Below are positions 11,112 through 18,997 of a stretch of 45,635 nt of DNA, in pieces. This stretch comes from Brevibacillus panacihumi W25 (GTDB taxonomy: Bacteria > Bacillota > Bacilli > Brevibacillales > Brevibacillaceae), in NCBI RefSeq assembly GCF_000503775.1, contig NZ_KI629782.1, positions 1,141,522 through 1,187,156 on the forward strand, read 5' to 3'. Each line of letters starts with the position of its first letter. Position 1 is the first letter of the stretch. A program made the position numbers and the translations under genes. The notes under the pieces were generated by a model, which worked only from the letters and a program-made list of their open reading frames with translations, was not told the DNA's origin and did no database searches.

Positions 11112-11630
11112 TTACTTTTCCGTCTTCGGAGCCAAAATCATGATCATGCTGCGTCCCTCGATCTTCGGCTTGCGCTCTGGCGCTGCGAGATCTTCACACT
11201 GGGCTGCTACACGTTCCATAACCGACAGTCCGATTTCGGAGTGGGTGATTTCACGTCCACGGAAACGGATCGAGCACTTCACCTTGTGATGATCCTCCAA
11301 GAACTTGCGGACGTTGCGAAGCTTCGTCTGAAAATCGTGTTCCTCGATATTGGAAGAAAAACGCACTTCTTTCAGCTCGATAATCTTCTGGTTCTTGCGT
11401 GCTTCCTTTTCCTTCTTCGCCTGCTCGTATTTGAACTTTCCGTAGTCCATGATACGGCATACAGGCGGCTTGGCTGTAGGAGCAACATTTACCAGATCCA
11501 AGTCGGCTTCTTGAGCGATGCGCAATGCTTCCCTAAAGGGAACGACTCCCAATTGACTCCCGTCGGCTCCGATCAAACGGACCTCACGGGCACGGATCGC
11601 TTCGTTAACTAACATTTGATCCTTGCTAAT
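11112..11630 (-). CDS. infC: Translation initiation factor IF-3 (ATT start codon)
   Basis: IF-3 binds the 30S subunit, keeps the subunits apart and proofreads start codons. The signature PPVCRIMDYGKFKYE links the N- and C-terminal domains. The best start is ATT at 11630-11628 (translated ISKDQMLVNEAIRAREVRL). It is preceded about 6 nt upstream by GGGGGTGG, and the N-terminus matches Bacillus IF-3. A non-ATG start is the established basis of IF-3 self-regulation. The product is 172 residues; the frame is open up to 11690 but that extension does not resemble the family. Confidence 0.93.
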   Translation of the reverse strand: MSKDQMLVNEAIRAREVRLIGADGSQLGVVPFREALRIAQEADLDLVNVAPTAKPPVCRIMDYGKFKYEQAKKEKEARKNQKIIELKEVRFSSNIEEHDFQTKLRNVRKFLEDHHKVKCSIRFRGREITHSEIGLSVMERVAAQCEDLAAPERKPKIEGRSMIMILAPKTEK

Positions 11631-11905
11631 ACTTGCCACCCCCGTCAATTTCGAGAAGGAACAAAACGGACTTTCCGCTTTGTTGACCACGAGCGGTCAC
11701 ATCTCAGTTCATGAAAAACATCAAACGGTTTTTCACAAAAAATGTGCGAACGCATTACGCGCCCGCACCTATCTCACCTTGCAAATAAGCAGATCCAAAG
11801 ATCTTTGCATAAGAGTTACCTGTCAACAATCGTCACCGACGTCGACCCAGGTGAGAAGCTGGGCGCCTCTGCTTGTTCTCGAAGTATGAAGTGTTTATAC
11901 ACGCC
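11631..11905 (-). promoter_or_regulatory. L20-type leader attenuator of infC-rpmI-rplT
   Basis: A transcribed leader of about 270 nt precedes infC. It contains a terminator-like hairpin (GTGCG/CGCAC arms at 11744-11748 and 11764-11768, with inner CGC/GCG pairing) followed on the minus strand by TTTTTTGTG. The position and architecture match the Bacilli L20 leader, where L20 binding favours termination. The leader structure was not modelled. Confidence 0.75.
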
Positions 11906-11909
11906 TTTT

Positions 11910-11938
11910 ATCATACAGCGAGTCTAAACGATTGTCAA
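11910..11938 (-). promoter_or_regulatory. SigA promoter of the infC operon
   Basis: On the minus strand TTGACA (11938-11933), a 17-bp spacer and TATGAT (11915-11910) form a near-consensus vegetative promoter. It begins 22 nt after the moaA stop codon, and no terminator separates the two. Confidence 0.85.
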
Positions 11939-11959
11939 GGCTTGCTCCTGCGATTCTTG

Positions 11960-12976
11960 CTATCCACCGATGTGGGACATCTCTACCTTGTCGCGTGTCA
12001 GTCCTGGCGTATGCAGCAGGCGTTCCTCCGAATAGCGGTCTTGCCGTTGCTCCCAGTATCCGCTGATCAGCTCGCGAATCTGGGCGTCGTCACTTCCCTC
12101 GCGCAAAGGCTCACGCAGATCAAAGCCGCTAGAAGCAAACAGGCAGTTGTACATTTTGCCTTCTGCCGAAAGTCTTGCGCGCGTACAGGTAGAACAGAAC
12201 GCCTGTGTCACGGACGAGATCAAGCCGATCTCCTCTTCGCTCCCGGCGTAGCGATAGCGGGATGCCACTTCTCCGTAATAGTTGGGATCAATCGGCTCCA
12301 GCGGCATCTCCTCGTGGATCATTTCGACGATTTCTCGCGATGGCACGACCTGATCCAGCCTCCAGCCGTTGGTGTTGCCCACATCCATGAATTCGATGAA
12401 GCGCAGGATATGTCCCTGCTCCCGGAAGTAGCGTGCCATCGGCAGGATGTCGTCGACGTTGACCTCTCGCTGAACCACCATGTTGATTTTAACCCCAAGT
12501 CCAGCCTGAGCAGCCGCCTCGATCCCTGCCAGAACATCAGCCACTTTATAGCCCCGGCCGTTGATTTTTCCAAAGCGTTCGTCGTCCAGACTGTCCAGAC
12601 TTACCGTCACCCGATCCAGCCCGGCTGCTTTCAGCGCTTCTGCATGCTTCGCCAAAAGCGAGCCATTGGTGGTCATGGCGATATCCTGTACCCCGTCCAC
12701 CTGCCTCAGCATGCGAATCAACGCTGGCAAATCCCTGCGCATCAACGGTTCTCCTCCGGTGATCCGAATCTTGCTTACGCCAAGTGACGTGAAGATCCTG
12801 GCAAGCCTGGCAATCTCCTCGAAGGTCAACAGCTTATGCTGCGGCAAGAAGGGATAATCTGGTCCAAAGATTTCTGCAGGCATGCAGTATTGACAGCGAA
12901 AATTGCATTTATCAGTAACGGAGATGCGGATATCCCGGAGAGGACGTTTTCGAGAATCTAGCACTTGTACAGCCAT
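11960..12976 (-). CDS. moaA: GTP 3',8-cyclase, radical SAM
   Basis: This enzyme converts GTP to 3',8-cyclo-7,8-dihydroguanosine triphosphate, the first step of molybdenum/tungsten cofactor synthesis. The 338-residue protein has an N-terminal radical-SAM cluster motif (CNFRCQYC near residue 28), the SAM-binding [11 protein letters not shown], a C-terminal cluster CSTCTR with a third cysteine 13 residues later, and the catalytic C-terminal double glycine. The ribosome binding site is AAAGGAGAG. It is third in the minus-strand series moeA, moeA-PBP fusion, moaA, 51 nt after the fusion gene. No terminator follows before the infC promoter. Confidence 0.95.
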   Translation of the reverse strand: MAVQVLDSRKRPLRDIRISVTDKCNFRCQYCMPAEIFGPDYPFLPQHKLLTFEEIARLARIFTSLGVSKIRITGGEPLMRRDLPALIRMLRQVDGVQDIAMTTNGSLLAKHAEALKAAGLDRVTVSLDSLDDERFGKINGRGYKVADVLAGIEAAAQAGLGVKINMVVQREVNVDDILPMARYFREQGHILRFIEFMDVGNTNGWRLDQVVPSREIVEMIHEEMPLEPIDPNYYGEVASRYRYAGSEEEIGLISSVTQAFCSTCTRARLSAEGKMYNCLFASSGFDLREPLREGSDDAQIRELISGYWEQRQDRYSEERLLHTPGLTRDKVEMSHIGG

Positions 12977-13027
12977 GGATGACCACTCTCCTTTTCTTAT
13001 GAGTATGAGGCACGGTCATTCCAATCG

Positions 13028-14941
13028 TCAATCCGCCGACATGGCGTACACGATTTTTCCTGCATCTCGGCAGCTGTAACCGCCCAGCGCCTCTACCTCT
13101 CTGGCAAAAGCCTCCGAGCGAATGCAGGAGAGCAATTCCTCTCCTTGTGCGCTGCGCAAAAAAGAGCCGCTGAGCAACAGATCATACCGTTCCTCGGAGA
13201 CCGGGATAAAATCAAGCCCCATCGAGGCAGCGACAGAGTATATGCCCAGGCCGGCATCAGCTGTTCCACCAGCTACCGCGGCAGCGACGCTCAAATGAGA
13301 AACCGCCTCGCGAGAATAGCCGTAGATCTGCTCCCTGTCAAGCCCCTCTTGTGCCAGCAGGTAATCAAACAACAGCCTGGTTCCAGCTCCACGCTGCCGA
13401 TTGATGTAGGTAATCCCCGGTTTGACCAGATCGTGCACAGAGCTGATGCCCTTGGGGTTGCCTGGCTTTACGATCCACCCTTGCTGGCGATAGACGAGCT
13501 GGATAAGTGCGACATCCTGACCGCGGAGGTATTTTTGCACAAACGGCAAATTGTATGTGCCTGTCGCTTCGTCAAACAGGTGGACGCCTGCTGCGTGTGC
13601 TTCCCCTTTTTGAATCGCCAGAATGCCGCCCATGCTGCCGACGTGGGAGGAGACGAGAAAGCGCTCCGGATTGGTTTTGCGCAGCAGGGAATGCAGCACG
13701 TCCATTGTCAGGTCATGACTGCCTGTCGCGACGATCGTATTTTGTATCTGCTCCAGCGGACGATACAGCTCGATCTCCACGCTCTCTCCCTGTTCATAGC
13801 CGAGATCACCTGGGGGGATGCGCAAAAGGCCGTCTGCCCGTACCATCGACATGGTGACGCCTGCTGCGCGTGTCAACGGATTGGCGATGTACTGCCCGTC
13901 GATACAGCCGATCGTCACGCGGATAAAGTCTTCCGCACCCATGACGGAGACGACGCGCCGTCCCAGCGTCGCCTTGACCCGCGGTCGCTGCGGCTCCAGC
14001 AAACCGTAATAATGGTGGACGAGCATGCGGGCAAACCATTCCAGATTGAGATACGCGGAGACGGGATAACCGGGCAATCCGATGACGGGCTTCCCGTCTA
14101 CCATGCCGACCACGACCGGTTTGCCAGGGCGTGTCGCTACGCCGTGTGTCAGCACTTCTCCCAATTCCTCGACGATATGGACCGTAAAATCCTCACGTCC
14201 AGCCGAAGAGCCTGCGTTCAACAAAACAAGATCCGCATCCTGTACGGCAGTCTTTACGGCGTCGCGGATCATGGCGTAATCGTCCGGGACGATCCCGTGG
14301 TAGATCGGCTCCGCTCCCCATTCTTGCAGATAAGCTGCAAAAACCGCACCATTGAATTCGATGATTTCTCCTTCTGCCACCGTATCGGAAGGCTCGATCA
14401 GCTCGCTGCCTGTCGGAATGATGACGACACGCGGCTTGCGCAAGACGGGAACCGTCACATTGCCTCCCGCAAGCAAGGCCCCCAGATCGACAGGACGCAG
14501 CTTGAAGCGGTCCGGGATAATGACTTCCCCGACGACCACGTCCTCGCCAATGGGACGGATATGCTGCCAGGGTGCGACCGCCTCCAGGATCTCGATCGTC
14601 TCATCGTCAATCTGGTGAATATTCTCAATCATGATGATGGCATCGAATCCGTCCGGAATCGGATCACCCGTGTCTACCTCGATATACCCTTCCCCTCGCT
14701 TCAACCGGACAGGGTGCTGCTCGTCAGCACCGTACGTCATCTCCGCCTTGACTGCCACACCGTCCATTGCAGAAGCGTGGAAATTCGGCATCGAAACCTT
14801 TGCATAAATCGGCTCTGCGGTGACCCTGCCCAATGCCTCCCGAGTGGGAATGATCTCGACCTGCGGCGAAAAGCGAACGCTGTCGACAATTTTCTTCTGG
14901 GCGTCTTGCAGCGGAGTGTCTTCCAAGTAGATTTTGCGCAT
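13028..14941 (-). CDS. MoeA-type molybdopterin molybdotransferase fused to a PBP-like domain
   Basis: The protein has about 637 residues in two parts. Residues 1-405 are MoeA: SAMDGVAV, the TGDPIPDGFDAII loop, NAGSSAGREDFT, TRPGKPVVVG and GLPGYPVSAYL match the molybdate-insertion family. The SGG of canonical MoeA is NAG here. From about residue 410 a PBP-like domain follows (PF12727 type, with GSHDLTMDVL, GTYNLPFV and YINRQRGAGTRLLFDYLL). The domain is homologous to the C-terminal domain of the regulator at 18998-19915. Inference: it is a second MoeA specialised for one oxyanion, with the added domain sensing a ligand. Start 14941 has a CAGGAGGA ribosome binding site; the gene follows moeA after 43 nt. 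Confidence 0.88.
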   Translation of the reverse strand: MRKIYLEDTPLQDAQKKIVDSVRFSPQVEIIPTREALGRVTAEPIYAKVSMPNFHASAMDGVAVKAEMTYGADEQHPVRLKRGEGYIEVDTGDPIPDGFDAIIMIENIHQIDDETIEILEAVAPWQHIRPIGEDVVVGEVIIPDRFKLRPVDLGALLAGGNVTVPVLRKPRVVIIPTGSELIEPSDTVAEGEIIEFNGAVFAAYLQEWGAEPIYHGIVPDDYAMIRDAVKTAVQDADLVLLNAGSSAGREDFTVHIVEELGEVLTHGVATRPGKPVVVGMVDGKPVIGLPGYPVSAYLNLEWFARMLVHHYYGLLEPQRPRVKATLGRRVVSVMGAEDFIRVTIGCIDGQYIANPLTRAAGVTMSMVRADGLLRIPPGDLGYEQGESVEIELYRPLEQIQNTIVATGSHDLTMDVLHSLLRKTNPERFLVSSHVGSMGGILAIQKGEAHAAGVHLFDEATGTYNLPFVQKYLRGQDVALIQLVYRQQGWIVKPGNPKGISSVHDLVKPGITYINRQRGAGTRLLFDYLLAQEGLDREQIYGYSREAVSHLSVAAAVAGGTADAGLGIYSVAASMGLDFIPVSEERYDLLLSGSFLRSAQGEELLSCIRSEAFAREVEALGGYSCRDAGKIVYAMSAD

Positions 14942-14984
14942 CGTTTTCCTCCTGCCAAACCCTTCTACCAATCACTCTATCAAA

Positions 14985-16217
14985 CTATGCAAATAGATGT
15001 ACATGGACAAATTCGCCTTCCAGGATGCCTTCCTTTTGTGCGGCGATCTCCACCATGCCATCGCTTTTGACAAGCGTTGAAATGAGGCCTGATTTTCCAA
15101 ATACAGGATGTGCCCACCACTCCTCGCCACGCTTCTCCAGCTTGACGCGCACATAATCAGAGCGTCCTACTGCGGACGGGATATTTCGCCCGATACGAGC
15201 GACGATTCGTCTGTCCAATTCTGTAGGCGCTAGACCTTCAAGTCTGGCGATCAAGGGCGCTGTGAACAGATGAAAAATGATCAGTGCAGACGCGGGGTGG
15301 CCCGGCAGTCCCATGATCGGCTTTTCGCCCGCTTTGGCCAGTATCGTTGGTTTGCCAGGCTTGATGGAGACTCCATGGACCAGCACGCCAGGCTCCCCGA
15401 GTGCTTGCATCACCTGCTCCGTATAATCGCGGGTCCCGACTGAACTGCCGCCCGACAAAATCACCAAATCAGCCTGCTCGAACAATTCCCTCGCTCGCGC
15501 CAGAAACGCAGCGTAATCATCCTTGACGATGCCGCCGTCGATCACTGTAGCCCCACATGCGCGGGCTGCGGCACCAATCGTCACGCTGTTAATATCCCGC
15601 ACTTCTCCGGGAGCCAGCTGTGCCTTGTCTGCGGGGACAATCTCATCCCCGGTGGACAGGATGGCGACGACAGGTCTTGGGTACACCGTCACACGCGTCT
15701 TTCCGATCGCCGCCAGCACGCCGAGATCCTGTGGTCGAAGCCGTTGTCCGGCGGACATGACCAGCTCGCCTGCCATCACATCGTCCCCGGCGCGGATGAT
15801 ATTTTCTCCTGGCGCCACCTGGCGGAAGACATTGAGCAATTCTCCCACTTCTTCCACATGCTCTATCATCACGACACTGTCGGCTCCCTCGGGAATCATT
15901 CCCCCGGTCGGAATCCCCTGCGCCTGTCCTTCTTTCAGAAGAAGGCTGGCAGGTTTGCCCATCTCGACTTTTCCTTGAATATCGAGAAAAGCAGGCAGTG
16001 AATCAGAGGCTCCATAGGTATCCCGGGCCCTTACCGCATACCCGTCAACGGTCGAACGGGCAAAATGCGGAACCTGTTCTGTCGATCGGATGTCCTCTGC
16101 CAGGACCATGCCGAGCGCTTGACCTAGTGGAAGCGTAACAGGCTGGCGGACCGGACCATAATGCTTGTGAATGATTTCCAATGTCTCAGTCACTGTTTTC
16201 ACTTGAAAAAATTTCAT
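14985..16217 (-). CDS. moeA: Molybdopterin molybdotransferase
   Basis: This enzyme inserts molybdate (or tungstate) into adenylylated molybdopterin. The length of 410 residues is standard. All MoeA signatures are present: STVDGYAVRA near residue 55, the GGMIPEGADSVVMIE loop, SGGSSVGTRDYT, SIKPGKPTIL and GLPGHPASALI. The C-terminal MoeA_C barrel ends at the stop. It is more canonical than the fused paralogue immediately downstream. The ribosome binding site is GGAAAAGGGGAAAG. Having two MoeA genes beside a tungsten enzyme raises the possibility of separate Mo and W insertion; that is inference. Confidence 0.93.
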   Translation of the reverse strand: MKFFQVKTVTETLEIIHKHYGPVRQPVTLPLGQALGMVLAEDIRSTEQVPHFARSTVDGYAVRARDTYGASDSLPAFLDIQGKVEMGKPASLLLKEGQAQGIPTGGMIPEGADSVVMIEHVEEVGELLNVFRQVAPGENIIRAGDDVMAGELVMSAGQRLRPQDLGVLAAIGKTRVTVYPRPVVAILSTGDEIVPADKAQLAPGEVRDINSVTIGAAARACGATVIDGGIVKDDYAAFLARARELFEQADLVILSGGSSVGTRDYTEQVMQALGEPGVLVHGVSIKPGKPTILAKAGEKPIMGLPGHPASALIIFHLFTAPLIARLEGLAPTELDRRIVARIGRNIPSAVGRSDYVRVKLEKRGEEWWAHPVFGKSGLISTLVKSDGMVEIAAQKEGILEGEFVHVHLFA

Positions 16218-16262
16218 GGCCTTTCCCCTTTTCCGGTAAGCATTTCGTCTTTCGCATCTGCG

Positions 16263-16292
16263 CTGACTTTTTCATGGATTTGATAGTATAAT
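16263..16292 (+). promoter_or_regulatory. moaD promoter, with an overlapping divergent -10
   Basis: CTGACT (16263-16268), 18 bp and TATAAT (16287-16292) form a good SigA promoter for moaD. The same bases read on the minus strand give TATACT (16290-16285), a possible -10 for moeA, but no clear minus-strand -35 is visible. The two promoters would exclude each other. Confidence 0.55.
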
Positions 16293-16317
16293 GGAAAGAA
16301 AAAGGAGATTTTTCCAG

Positions 16318-16593
16318 ATGAAAGTAAAAGTATTTGCCAACTTTCGAGAAATCTGTCAGGGAAACTCCGTAGAAGTCCCGCTGGATAACGGAGACCGCGT
16401 CATCGACATCATGGAGACGTTGATCCAGATGTATCCTGCTCTGGAAGACGAGGTCTTCACAGCGGAGCGAACATTCAAACCATTTGTACATGTCTTTCTC
16501 AACGGACAAAATATCATTCATGCCCAAGGCCTGCAGACGCGCGTCAAAGAGGACGATCAGTTTGCGCTGTTCCCGCCGGTCGCAGGGGGCTGA
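16318..16593 (+). CDS. moaD: MoaD/ThiS-family sulfur carrier
   Basis: This is a small ubiquitin-fold protein that, as a C-terminal thiocarboxylate, supplies sulfur for the molybdopterin dithiolene. The 91-residue product begins MKVKVFANFREICQ and ends in the required double glycine (PPVAGG). Start 16318 has an AAAGGAG ribosome binding site 10 nt upstream. It is divergent from moeA and 2 nt from the following gene. The context next to an aldehyde oxidoreductase suggests that it serves the tungstopterin enzyme rather than general MPT synthase; no moaE is seen here. Confidence 0.88.
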   Translation: MKVKVFANFREICQGNSVEVPLDNGDRVIDIMETLIQMYPALEDEVFTAERTFKPFVHVFLNGQNIIHAQGLQTRVKEDDQFALFPPVAGG

Positions 16594-16595
16594 GC

Positions 16596-16892
16596 ATGCA
16601 TGAGCAAACGCTGGAGTTGCGCGGGATTCGCATCTCCCACCTGCTGACCTATCTGGTCGAATGCGGTGGCGAGATCAAGGGACAAGCCGCTGATGAACCG
16701 GGGCGTGAGGATCTGCCCCTGGTCGTCTGCGGCAACCAGTGGGAAGCGGAATTGATGCGGGAGGAGACGGTCACGATTACCTCCCGCTTCCACGTCAATG
16801 CCGTCTTCATCCGCTTCACTTCGGAGCAAGAAGACGTCTTGACCCAACTGTTGCAGCGCTTCCGAATCAAGGTCATCCGCGTAGGAGGGTAA
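16596..16892 (+). CDS. Uncharacterised 98-residue protein paired with moaD
   Basis: I do not recognise this with certainty. The ATG lies 2 nt after the moaD stop, so it is almost certainly translationally coupled. The protein is soluble, mixed alpha/beta, with one Cys-Gly-Gly (LVECGGEIKG), a VCGNQWEAEL segment and a C-terminal double glycine (KVIRVGG). It may correspond to the MoaD-related C-terminal domain (DUF1952) that is fused to MoaD in some other bacteria; this is a tentative idea from size and context. Alternatives are a cofactor carrier or an accessory factor for the oxidoreductase encoded convergently next door. Confidence 0.7.
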   Translation: MHEQTLELRGIRISHLLTYLVECGGEIKGQAADEPGREDLPLVVCGNQWEAELMREETVTITSRFHVNAVFIRFTSEQEDVLTQLLQRFRIKVIRVGG

Positions 16893-16930
16893 GGAAAAAG
16901 GTGGAGTGTGGCTTCCACCTTTTTCCTTTT
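16890..16930. terminator. Bidirectional terminator between moaD operon and aor
   Basis: AAGGAAAAAGGTGGA (16891-16905) pairs with TTCCACCTTTTTCCTT (16913-16928). The A-rich and T-rich flanks make it work on both strands, ending the moaD transcript (+) and the aor transcript (-). Confidence 0.9.
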
Positions 16931-16931
16931 C

Positions 16932-18743
16932 TTATGAAACGATATTCAATTCCTTCAGCTTGTTTTCCGGTACGACTCCGTCCACCCAGCCGCGCACTTG
17001 GTAATATTCATCCAGCATGATATCCATTCGGCTTAAATGGCCCGCGCTGTTGCCTGTCGCTGGCTCTTCAGTAAAGCGTTTGGGCAAGTGATCGTCCTCG
17101 CGCTTGTCGAATCCCGCCAAATTGTTGTAGTGACGCTCCAGATTGTAGATTCTCTCGCCGATTTTCATGACGTCGTCGGCTGTCACCGGCACACCTGTCA
17201 TGGCAGCGTACTGCTCCGCATAGTTCTCCGCATTTTCGGAGAAGGAGGAGAATTTGCAGATGTTCATGGAGTCGGAGAAGGCCAATAGATCCTGGAAGAT
17301 CTTCAGCAGCTCGCCTTTTCCTTCGGGCTTGAGGCGGTCTGTCGGCATTGGGATGCCCGCGATTTCACTGGCTACTGTGTAGCCGCGCAGGTGGCAGGCT
17401 CCGCGATTGCTCGTCGCATAGCCGAGACCAATCCCCTGAATGCCGCGCGGATCGTACGCGGGGATCGCCTGACCCTTGACGCACATCGCCAGGTTCTCGT
17501 CGCCAAAATACTTGGCAGCGCGTGCGGTCCCTTCCGCGAGAACGTCGCCGATTCCTTTGCGGAACACCATCATTTCCGTCAGCTCGATCATTCGGTCGGC
17601 GTCGCCCCAATCGATTTTTTCCTCTGTCAGCCCCCGCTCGTAAGCCTCCATCATGCAGGAAAGGGTATTGCCCAGCTCAATCGTATCCATCCCGTGCTCA
17701 TTGCACAGATTGATCAGGAATGAGATCGGCGCTGCATCACTGACACCGCAGTTGGCGCCCAGCGCCCAGCCCGACTCGTACTCGAAGCTTTCCACCCTTG
17801 TCTTGTACTTGCCTTCCTTGACCTCTACTTCCTTTTTGCAAGCGACCGGACAGGCGTGACAGGTGTTGTCGGCGACCAGCAGGGTAGCATTTACCGTCTC
17901 TCCGCTGTGCCCTTCTGCTCCTTCATAATGCGTATACTTGGAGTTCATCGTCGGAAGCGCGCCGACTTCATTGATGATATTGGTCAAGACGTTCGTCCCG
18001 TAGACAGAGAGGCCGCCTTTCTTTGGCGCGGTCAAGCCGCCTTCCATGATCGCCTTGAGCGCCTTTTGATTGGCCTTCTTGTATTCCTCGTCCTGCGCGG
18101 GCTGTGGCATATTGCCTTTTTGCGCTGCCTTGATCACGATGGCTTTCAGTTTTTTGTAGCCTGCTACCGCACCCGTTCCGCCGCGCCCTGCTGCCCGATC
18201 GTGCTCGTTCATGAAGCCTGCATAGCGAACCAGGTTTTCTCCCGCTTGTCCGATGCAGATCACACTCAGGTCTTCCTTGCCATAGCGGTCTTGCATCGCT
18301 TTGACCGTCCCGCGTGTGCCCATTCCCCACAGATCACTGGCATCGCGCAGCTCTCCCTGGCCGTTCTCAATATAGAGGTAGACCGGCTTGTCACTGGCAC
18401 CCTTGAAAATGACGTTGTCGATCCCGGACCACTTCAGCCGGGCCGCAGACCATCCTCCCATGTGCGAATCCGTCACGGTTCCTGTCAATGGCGATTTGGT
18501 CACCATACAGAGCCGTCCGCTCATGGAGGATCTGGAACCCGTCACGGGGCCAGTCATCAGGCAGAGGATGTTATCTTCGGAAAACGGCTCGACTTGCGGT
18601 CCGTTGTCGTAGACGTATTTCACTCCCAAACCCCGGCCGCCGATAAATTTGCGCGCCAACTCCTCATTGATTTCCCGATAGTCCACGACACCTGCAGAGA
18701 GGTCAACCAGCATTTCACGGTTCTTGAAGCCACCTAGTTTCAC
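16932..18743 (-). CDS. aor: Aldehyde:ferredoxin oxidoreductase, tungsten-pterin type
   Basis: This enzyme oxidises aldehydes to carboxylic acids, or the reverse, with ferredoxin in the cytosol. The protein is about 603 residues, the size of the archaeal single-subunit enzymes. The N-terminal domain has FIGGRGLGVKYVY and the pterin-binding GRGGTGAVAGYKKLKA. The [4Fe-4S] ligands are complete: CHACPVACKKEVEV (CxxCxxxC) near residue 300 and a distal cysteine in MNICKF. No AorA-like Fe-S subunit or FAD subunit is adjacent. I chose GTG 18743 because AGGAGG lies 9 nt upstream; an upstream ATG at 18767 lacks a good site. Metal is inferred from family and from the neighbouring tupABC. Confidence 0.92.
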   Translation of the reverse strand: MKLGGFKNREMLVDLSAGVVDYREINEELARKFIGGRGLGVKYVYDNGPQVEPFSEDNILCLMTGPVTGSRSSMSGRLCMVTKSPLTGTVTDSHMGGWSAARLKWSGIDNVIFKGASDKPVYLYIENGQGELRDASDLWGMGTRGTVKAMQDRYGKEDLSVICIGQAGENLVRYAGFMNEHDRAAGRGGTGAVAGYKKLKAIVIKAAQKGNMPQPAQDEEYKKANQKALKAIMEGGLTAPKKGGLSVYGTNVLTNIINEVGALPTMNSKYTHYEGAEGHSGETVNATLLVADNTCHACPVACKKEVEVKEGKYKTRVESFEYESGWALGANCGVSDAAPISFLINLCNEHGMDTIELGNTLSCMMEAYERGLTEEKIDWGDADRMIELTEMMVFRKGIGDVLAEGTARAAKYFGDENLAMCVKGQAIPAYDPRGIQGIGLGYATSNRGACHLRGYTVASEIAGIPMPTDRLKPEGKGELLKIFQDLLAFSDSMNICKFSSFSENAENYAEQYAAMTGVPVTADDVMKIGERIYNLERHYNNLAGFDKREDDHLPKRFTEEPATGNSAGHLSRMDIMLDEYYQVRGWVDGVVPENKLKELNIVS

Positions 18744-18997
18744 GGCACGATTCCTCCTGTTCTTCATTCATATTGAAAACGCAGATATTGGTTACCTAGT
18801 TCGACTTGAGATTGGGTTTTCCTTCCTATATATCGTGAAAAAAGCCGAATATGCATAATTTTTCGATTATTTTGTTGCTTCTTTGCAATTGGTAAAGTAT
18901 GTTAAGGATAGGCTCAAATCATGTAAAACAAACAAAAACCAACTAGACCAAATTCAACTAAACTAAAGAAAGCTTCTGCTCGGAAGGAGGTGGTACT
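18744..18997. promoter_or_regulatory. Divergent aor / regulator-tup control region
   Basis: This roughly 250-bp region separates the two divergent units. It holds an imperfect 14-bp palindrome GAATATGCATAATT (18847-18860) and a direct repeat CAACTAGAC/CAACTAAAC with a 15-bp period (18940-18948 and 18955-18963). A weak promoter TTGCTT-N17-TATGTT (18875-18903) points toward the regulator gene. No convincing aor promoter was found. The repeats are candidate binding sites for the neighbouring HTH regulator; that is inference. Confidence 0.4.

Noticed and set aside
13145..15070. Long open frame antisense to the MoeA-PBP fusion
   Set aside because: The minus-strand frame has complete MoeA motifs and a good ribosome binding site; the antisense product is Cys/His/Arg-rich and motif-free.
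17856..18737. Open frame antisense to aor
   Set aside because: It has no recognisable domain or ribosome binding site and lies inside the aor coding region.
18744..18997. Moco/Tuco-type riboswitch upstream of aor
   Set aside because: The region is AT-rich without the long GC-rich stems of that RNA class; only short dyads were seen.
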